Shown piece by piece: positions 59,613 to 64,000 of a stretch of DNA of 64,000 bases. Positions within the stretch are counted from its first letter, which is position 1. Each line of letters opens with the position of its first letter. The stretch covers positions 310,001-374,000 of the forward strand of contig NZ_JADJDO010000004.1 of NCBI RefSeq assembly GCF_016702655.1. The letters are read 5' to 3'. Source of the DNA: Ideonella sp. GTDB lineage: Bacteria > Pseudomonadota > Gammaproteobacteria > Burkholderiales > Burkholderiaceae_C. The notes below the pieces were generated by a model. It was not told the DNA's origin, ran no database searches, and worked only from the letters and a program-made list of their open reading frames with translations. Both the position numbers and the translations under genes were made by a program.

Positions 59613-62600
59613 GCCGTCGCCTCCTGTTGCTTCGCGCCAAGGGCCGGGCGCAGTTCGCCCGATCCGTCCCAGGCCTCGATCTGCACCAGGCACGAATTGG
59701 CCGCGGTGCCGGTCACCTTCTTCGCGATTGACCGCTTGGGCGTGAGCTGGTTGACGCAGCCGCCGCGATCGACCGAGTAACCCGGCTCGCCGACGGGGTC
59801 GTACACCGCCGACGATTCGTAGGCATGGACGACGCCGCGCGGCAGGCGCTGCGTGAGGCGCGCCGCGCATACCACCGCCCCGCGGTCGTTGAAGACGCGC
59901 ACCAGGTCGTGCATGCGCAGGCCGCGCGCGGCGGCGTCGTCGGCGTTGATGCGGATGACCCAGTAGTAGTAGCCGTCGACGAGCACGCGGTGCTCCTCGA
60001 TGTCGTTGACCGAGCTTTCCTTGCCGTCGCACATCGTGTGGTACGAGAAGCGCGAGTGCGGCGAGATCAGCTGCAGCGGGTAGCGCGCGTAGCTCTCCGA
60101 GCGCGGCCCTTCCCACGAGGGCAGGTACTTGACGATCGGCGGCCGCTCGGGGTCGTCGGGATCGAAGCGCTTCAGGCTCGAGCACTCGAACTCGAACTTG
60201 CCCGACTGCGTCTGCAGCCCCTCCATGAAGCGCTCGGTGTACTCGGCGGGCAGCGGGTGCGGCTCGGGCACGTCCTTCTTGCGGCCTTCGTAGAACCAGC
60301 GCAGCGACGGCGGGTCGCGCAGTTCCTCCTTCGGCGGCGGGACGACGAAGTAGCCCTTCTTCAGGAACTCCTTCCACGAAATGTGCCTCGGCAGGTCGGA
60401 AGCGTCGAACATGCGCTTGACCCAGTCCAGGTCGGTCATGCCCTCCGAGAAATAGGTTCCCAGGCCCAGCTTGGCGCCGAGCTCGGTGAAGATCTGGTAG
60501 TCGGCCTTGGATTCGCCCAGCGGCTCGATGCACTTGTGCTGCATCAGCACCACGCGGTGGTTCATCTGCGTCTGACCGTGCAGCGCGTAGCCGCCGGTGC
60601 CGCCGAATTCGCTGATGTCCCAGCGCTCGAAGCTCGAGCAGGCCGGCAGCAGGACGTCGGCGAACTTCGCTTCGCCCTCGAGCCAGATCGACTGGTTGAC
60701 GACGAACGGCAGCTTGTCGGTGCGGTACGCCTTCACGTAGCGGTTGCTGTCGTTCATCGTGCCGATCGACGCGCCGCCGTACTTGTAGAGCATCTGGATC
60801 GTCGAGTGGCCGGCCTTCGGGTAGCTGAACTTCTGGAACTGGCCCTCGATCGTCTTGCCGTCCCACGGAAAGCCCTCTGCCTTGCCCTCGAGGATCGCCT
60901 CCGGGATCTGCAGCCGCGGGACCTTCTGCGTCGGCGTGTTGAACGACGGCAGTTGCGGCATGCGCTGGTAGTAGCTGATTCCGAGGCCCGTGTTCTGGAT
61001 GTCGCCCGACATGCCGCCGTCGGCGTAGCCGGGGAACGAGAAGCTCAGGTCGATCGGCGTGCCCCACTGCAGCAGCCCGTAGTTGACGCCGGGCTTGCCC
61101 ATGCCCTGCATCGCCATCAGGCAGGCGAGCGTGCGCGCCCACTGGATGCCGGTCGCCGAGCGGCACGCGCCGCCGTGGCCGTTGCCCCAGCCGCCGGCGC
61201 CGAGGTAGGTCTTCTTCGATGCCCAGCGCCGCGCCAGCGCGCGCACGTCCTTGGCCGGCACGCCGGTCTCGGCCTCCTGCCACTCGGGCGTCTTCGCGGC
61301 GCCGTCTTCCTTGCCGAGCAGGTAGTCGCGCCACTTCTCGAAGCCGACGCTGCGCTGCTCGACGAAGAACTTGTCGTACGTGCCCTCGGTGATCCAGACC
61401 CAGGCGATCGCCATCGCCATCGCGGTGTCGGTGCCGGGCCGGGGCGCGAACCACTTTCCGCCGTGCAGCGCCGCCGTGTGGTTGTAGTAGGGATCGATGT
61501 GCACGGTCTCGATCCCGAGCTCCTTGAGCCACAGGCGCCGCGGCGTGCCTTCGTAGGCCGAGTACGAGCCGCTCGTGCACTCCGGGTCGGCCGACCAGAA
61601 GACGACCATCTCGGCTTCCTTGAGCAGGTCTTCGACCAGGCCGTAGGTCTCGGTCTGGCCCAGGCGCATGCTGTGGCCGAAATGGTGCATCGCGCCCCAG
61701 TACCAGCCTTCCCAGCTGTCCGGGTTGTGCATCACCTTGGTGGTGCCGATCGCGTTGAAGAACTTGTAGGCCGCGCTGATGTAGTAGCCGACGTTGCCCC
61801 AGGTGTGGTGCGATCCGTGGTTGCACATGATCGCGCCCGGGCCGAAGTCGCGCTTGACGCGCTGGATCTCCTTGGCCACGATGTTCAGCGCCTCGTCCCA
61901 GCTGATGCGCACGTAGCCCGAGATGCCGCGCTGCTCGCAGTTGCGCTCGCCGTCGGGGTCGAAGTCGACGCGCTTCATCGGGTACAGCAGCCGCGTGGGC
62001 GAGTACACGGTGGACTTCGAGCACATCGAGTGCGGCGCCAGGCTCGTCTGGCGCGGCGGCGTGAAGGTCTTGCCGCGCGCCTTGATCGACCAGGTCGGCG
62101 CGTCTTCGGGCCCGAACTCGATCGGCGTCACGCGCACGATCTTGTCGTCCTTGACGTAGACGAACATCGGCCCGCCGTTGGTGTTGCTCGTGTAGCGCCT
62201 GACGCCGTTGCCGGCATCGGTGCCGTACTCCCAGCCGAGGGTGAGCATCATGCCCAGCGTCTGCGTGAACCAGACCATCAACTCGTCGGGCCCGTCGGCG
62301 AGCATCTGGAAGTTCTTGATCGCCTCGATGCGCTCGAGGTGATCGACCTTGAGCGTGAACAGCCGTGCGCCGACCTCGGCGTTCTGGACCGTGATCGTGA
62401 TGTCGGCCTTCGGATGCAGGCCGCGCCCGGAGGCGATCTTGCCGTGGTCGAAGCTGAAGTAGCGGGCGACCTGGCTGTCGGCGGTCTTCATCTGCGCCGT
62501 CAGATTGCGCTCGGCCAGCCGGCGCGCAAAGGCCGGGTGCCGGCGCGACATGAAGCGCAAGGCCTGCAGCAGGCCGTACAGGATCACCGAGAATTTGGTT

Positions 62601-62614
62601 TCGCTCGAAATCAA
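59609..62614 (-). CDS. Molybdopterin large subunit, transhydroxylase/resorcinol hydroxylase family
   Basis: A 1001-residue enzyme of the DMSO-reductase superfamily. From about residue 145 it follows the pyrogallol-phloroglucinol transhydroxylase large subunit closely (GGPMFVYVKDDKIVRVTP, ARGKTFTPPRQTS, HNPDSWEGW). The Mo-ligand Ser (S300), the catalytic Asp (D299) and His (H269) recalled for that enzyme (S175, D174, H144) are conserved with a constant offset of 125; a Tyr at 530 in FPGYADGG may match its Tyr404. No N-terminal 4Fe-4S motif, as in that family. Residues 1-125 are an extra domain. Start is TTG at 62614 behind AGGAGG. It would hydroxylate or transhydroxylate a phenolic ring without oxygen. 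First gene of the operon. Confidence 0.9.
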   Translation of the reverse strand: MISSETKFSVILYGLLQALRFMSRRHPAFARRLAERNLTAQMKTADSQVARYFSFDHGKIASGRGLHPKADITITVQNAEVGARLFTLKVDHLERIEAIKNFQMLADGPDELMVWFTQTLGMMLTLGWEYGTDAGNGVRRYTSNTNGGPMFVYVKDDKIVRVTPIEFGPEDAPTWSIKARGKTFTPPRQTSLAPHSMCSKSTVYSPTRLLYPMKRVDFDPDGERNCEQRGISGYVRISWDEALNIVAKEIQRVKRDFGPGAIMCNHGSHHTWGNVGYYISAAYKFFNAIGTTKVMHNPDSWEGWYWGAMHHFGHSMRLGQTETYGLVEDLLKEAEMVVFWSADPECTSGSYSAYEGTPRRLWLKELGIETVHIDPYYNHTAALHGGKWFAPRPGTDTAMAMAIAWVWITEGTYDKFFVEQRSVGFEKWRDYLLGKEDGAAKTPEWQEAETGVPAKDVRALARRWASKKTYLGAGGWGNGHGGACRSATGIQWARTLACLMAMQGMGKPGVNYGLLQWGTPIDLSFSFPGYADGGMSGDIQNTGLGISYYQRMPQLPSFNTPTQKVPRLQIPEAILEGKAEGFPWDGKTIEGQFQKFSYPKAGHSTIQMLYKYGGASIGTMNDSNRYVKAYRTDKLPFVVNQSIWLEGEAKFADVLLPACSSFERWDISEFGGTGGYALHGQTQMNHRVVLMQHKCIEPLGESKADYQIFTELGAKLGLGTYFSEGMTDLDWVKRMFDASDLPRHISWKEFLKKGYFVVPPPKEELRDPPSLRWFYEGRKKDVPEPHPLPAEYTERFMEGLQTQSGKFEFECSSLKRFDPDDPERPPIVKYLPSWEGPRSESYARYPLQLISPHSRFSYHTMCDGKESSVNDIEEHRVLVDGYYYWVIRINADDAAARGLRMHDLVRVFNDRGAVVCAARLTQRLPRGVVHAYESSAVYDPVGEPGYSVDRGGCVNQLTPKRSIAKKVTGTAANSCLVQIEAWDGSGELRPALGAKQQEATA

Positions 62615-62686
62615 GAGACCTCCTGGACGCTGCGCTGACGCTGACTGCCGATACCCCGCTCGGCCGAAGACTTGCCACCACCGATG

Positions 62687-62777
62687 CGGACGCAGTCTAG
62701 GAATCGGCGGGCGCCGGCAGAAGATGGCGCGTTGCCAGCGGCGATAACCGGCCGTTATCGGTGAGCCGATCGCTCAC
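62687..62777 (-). promoter_or_regulatory. LysR-type operator and promoter of the phenol-pathway operon
   Basis: The palindrome CGATAACCGGCCGTTATCG (62742-62760) contains the LysR-type T-N11-A signature with ATAAC/GTTAT arms. On the minus strand TTCTGC and TAGACT (62699-62694), 17 bases apart, give a start near 62687, which puts the palindrome centre at about -64, where LysR proteins anchor. A second dyad, GTGAGC-CGATC-GCTCAC (62761-62777), adjoins it. The dyads could alternatively belong to the 3' end of the upstream binding-protein gene. Confidence 0.5.
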
Positions 62778-62842
62778 GGGTGCGCACGGGTCCGGGCGTG
62801 GACGCCGACGCGGGCCGGAGCGACCCGCCGGCCCGGCAGCGC

Positions 62843-63832
62843 CTACTGCGGCTCGATGCCGGCGGCGCGGATGACCTCGGCCCAGCGCCTGACCTCGCTC
62901 GCCAGCAGCGCCTGCATCTCGGCGGGCGTGCTGGCCTGCAGGCGCATGCCGAGCGCGCCCATGCGGTCCTGCACCGCCGCGTCCGCCAGCGCTGCGCGCA
63001 CTGCGCGGTTCAGGTCCTCGATCACCGCGGGCGGCGTGCCCGCGGGCGCCGCCAGCCCGTTCCACGACGCCACGCTGTAGCCGGCAATGCCGGCCTGCAG
63101 CACCGTGGGCACCTCGGGCAAGGCCGGATTGCGCTGGTCGGATGACACCGCCAGCGCCCTCACCACGCCCGAGCGGACCTGCGCCACCATGGGGCCGGCG
63201 ACCTCGAACGCGAGGTCGATCTCGCCGCTGCGCAGTGCCGCCAGCACGGCCGGCGAGCCCTTGTAGGGCACCACCAGCACGTCGATGCCGGTCACCATCT
63301 GGAACAGCTTGGCCGCCAGATGCTGCGTGCTGCCGACCGCGATGGTGCCGATGTTGAGCCGCCCCGGCCGGGCCCGCGCGGCGGCCACCGCATCGCCGAG
63401 CGTCGCCAGGGGCGAGTCGGCGCGAACGAAGAGTCCGATGTCGAAGAACCCGAGCGTGCTGATCGGTGCGAAGTCGCGCAGCGTGTCGTAGGGCAGCTTC
63501 TTGAACAGGCCGGCGCTGACTGCGTTGCCATTGCTCATGAGCAGCAGCGTGTGGCCGTCGGGCCGGGCACGGGCCACCGCCTGGCTGGCGACGATGCTGC
63601 CGGCGCTCGCCCGGTTCTCGACCACCACCGGCTGGCCGAGCGTGCGGCCCATGGCGTCGGCCACCTGGCGCGCAGTGATGTCGGCGATGCCGCCGGGCGC
63701 GAACGGCACGAGCAGCAAGATCGGCCGCTCGGGGAATCGGCCCTGCGCCCGGCCACGGCCGAGCCACGCGAGACCAGCCACGGCCAGCAGCGTCGCGCGC
63801 CGGCGCGTAGCAAAGGTTGCAGGGCGCAACAT
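62843..63832 (-). CDS. Bug-family (TctC-like) periplasmic binding protein
   Basis: A 329-residue exported binding protein. The start at ATG 63832 gives an Arg-rich signal (ATRRRATLLAVAGLAWLGRG) cut before AQGRFPERP. The mature protein opens with ILLLVPFAPGGIADITARQV and has PVVVENRASAG and VVPYKGSPAVLAALRSGEIDLAFE, all family hallmarks. It lies 228 bases upstream of the molybdenum hydroxylase genes on the same strand, with the putative operator between, so it may supply the operon's substrate. No membrane partner genes are visible. Confidence 0.9.
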   Translation of the reverse strand: MLRPATFATRRRATLLAVAGLAWLGRGRAQGRFPERPILLLVPFAPGGIADITARQVADAMGRTLGQPVVVENRASAGSIVASQAVARARPDGHTLLLMSNGNAVSAGLFKKLPYDTLRDFAPISTLGFFDIGLFVRADSPLATLGDAVAAARARPGRLNIGTIAVGSTQHLAAKLFQMVTGIDVLVVPYKGSPAVLAALRSGEIDLAFEVAGPMVAQVRSGVVRALAVSSDQRNPALPEVPTVLQAGIAGYSVASWNGLAAPAGTPPAVIEDLNRAVRAALADAAVQDRMGALGMRLQASTPAEMQALLASEVRRWAEVIRAAGIEPQ

Positions 63833-63929
63833 GGCGCGGATACTAGCCCGAACTTCGGCCCGGTGGCCTTGCCCTGGCCCATCGGCCATGTGCGTTTCGG
63901 CCTCTTGTTGGCCGCCCTAACGTCCTAAC

Positions 63930-64000
63930 TTAGGGCACTTCGACGATGCGCGCGGTCAGCCGCCGCGCGAGCGGCGCGACGAAGTAGATCGCCGGCACCG
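63930..64000 (-). CDS. C-terminal end of an unidentified protein
   Basis: An open frame runs in from the window edge and stops at TAA 63932-63930. The last 22 residues include AIYFVAPLARRLTARIVEVP. There is too little to name a family; it resembles a membrane-protein tail only loosely. The stop codon lies in one arm of a 7-bp inverted repeat (GCCCTAA at 63914-63920, TTAGGGC at 63930-63936), which may act in termination. Confidence 0.35.
   Translation of the reverse strand, partial: VPAIYFVAPLARRLTARIVEVP

Noticed and set aside
59825..62638. Plus-strand open frame of about 937 codons opposite the molybdenum hydroxylase
   Set aside because: Antisense to a gene whose active-site residues are all conserved; no motifs of its own.
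63914..63936. Inverted repeat GCCCTAA / TTAGGGC as an operator
   Set aside because: One arm contains the stop codon of the incoming minus-strand gene, so a 3'-end role is the simpler reading; nothing else supports an operator.

Overview
The window is high-GC DNA from a betaproteobacterium, most likely of the order Burkholderiales. The evidence is the GC-rich third positions, the gene neighbourhoods typical of that group (mltD next to a YafS-type methyltransferase and rnhA; exbB-exbD-lpxK-Trm112-kdsB-adk; tonB-exbB-exbD-exbD), several tripartite-tricarboxylate-type (Bug) binding proteins, a PEP-CTERM protein, and a short intergenic repeat family built around CCCCTCGGGGG. I see no rRNA, tRNA, CRISPR array, insertion sequence or prophage.

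Layout. 0-13.9 kb is mostly housekeeping: the end of a LytTR regulator, a PEP-CTERM beta-propeller protein, rnhA, a methyltransferase, mltD, a 695-bp gene-free tract full of small repeats, sodB, xseA, exbB/exbD, lpxK, a Trm112 protein, kdsB, adk, an SDR oxidoreductase and a gamma-glutamyltransferase. 13.9-21.7 kb is a TonB energy-transduction locus: TonB-dependent receptor, tonB, exbB, two exbD genes, a periplasmic repeat-type protein and a small lipoprotein.

21.9-30.8 kb is a corrinoid-dependent methyl-transfer operon: MarR regulator, corrinoid protein, URO-D-type methyltransferase (broken by two frameshifts as sequenced), an unusually fused corrinoid-activating protein, methyl-THF:corrinoid methyltransferase, amidohydrolase and a fused methylene-THF reductase. 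Together these would take a methyl group from a methylated substrate, pass it through cobalamin to tetrahydrofolate and oxidise it. A HEPN/MNT toxin-antitoxin pair and a yej-type peptide ABC transporter (ATPase frameshifted) follow, then ldcA, tadA and a small membrane protein. 40.3-44.7 kb holds a hydroxycinnamate (ferulate) block: MarR regulator, crotonase, feruloyl-CoA synthase and a Bug binding protein.

44.7-62.6 kb is the most striking region, a run of fourteen minus-strand genes that looks like one operon. Its first two genes encode a molybdenum hydroxylase of the pyrogallol-phloroglucinol transhydroxylase / resorcinol hydroxylase family. Behind them come two cupins, a 3-hydroxyisobutyrate-dehydrogenase-like enzyme, an M24-fold protein with an altered metal site, an aldehyde:ferredoxin-oxidoreductase-family enzyme, a MoaD/ThiS-like protein, a complete E1-E2-E3 2-oxoacid-dehydrogenase-like complex with a VOC protein inside it, a second molybdopterin oxidoreductase and a CobW GTPase. 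The pairing of such a hydroxylase with a pyruvate-dehydrogenase-like complex recalls the anaerobic resorcinol and 3,5-dihydroxybenzoate pathways of Azoarcus and Thauera. I infer a pathway for an oxygen-independent attack on a phenolic ring, in a set of genes I do not recognise as described. A LysR-type operator with a matching promoter lies just upstream. The window ends with another Bug binding protein and the last codons of an unidentified gene.
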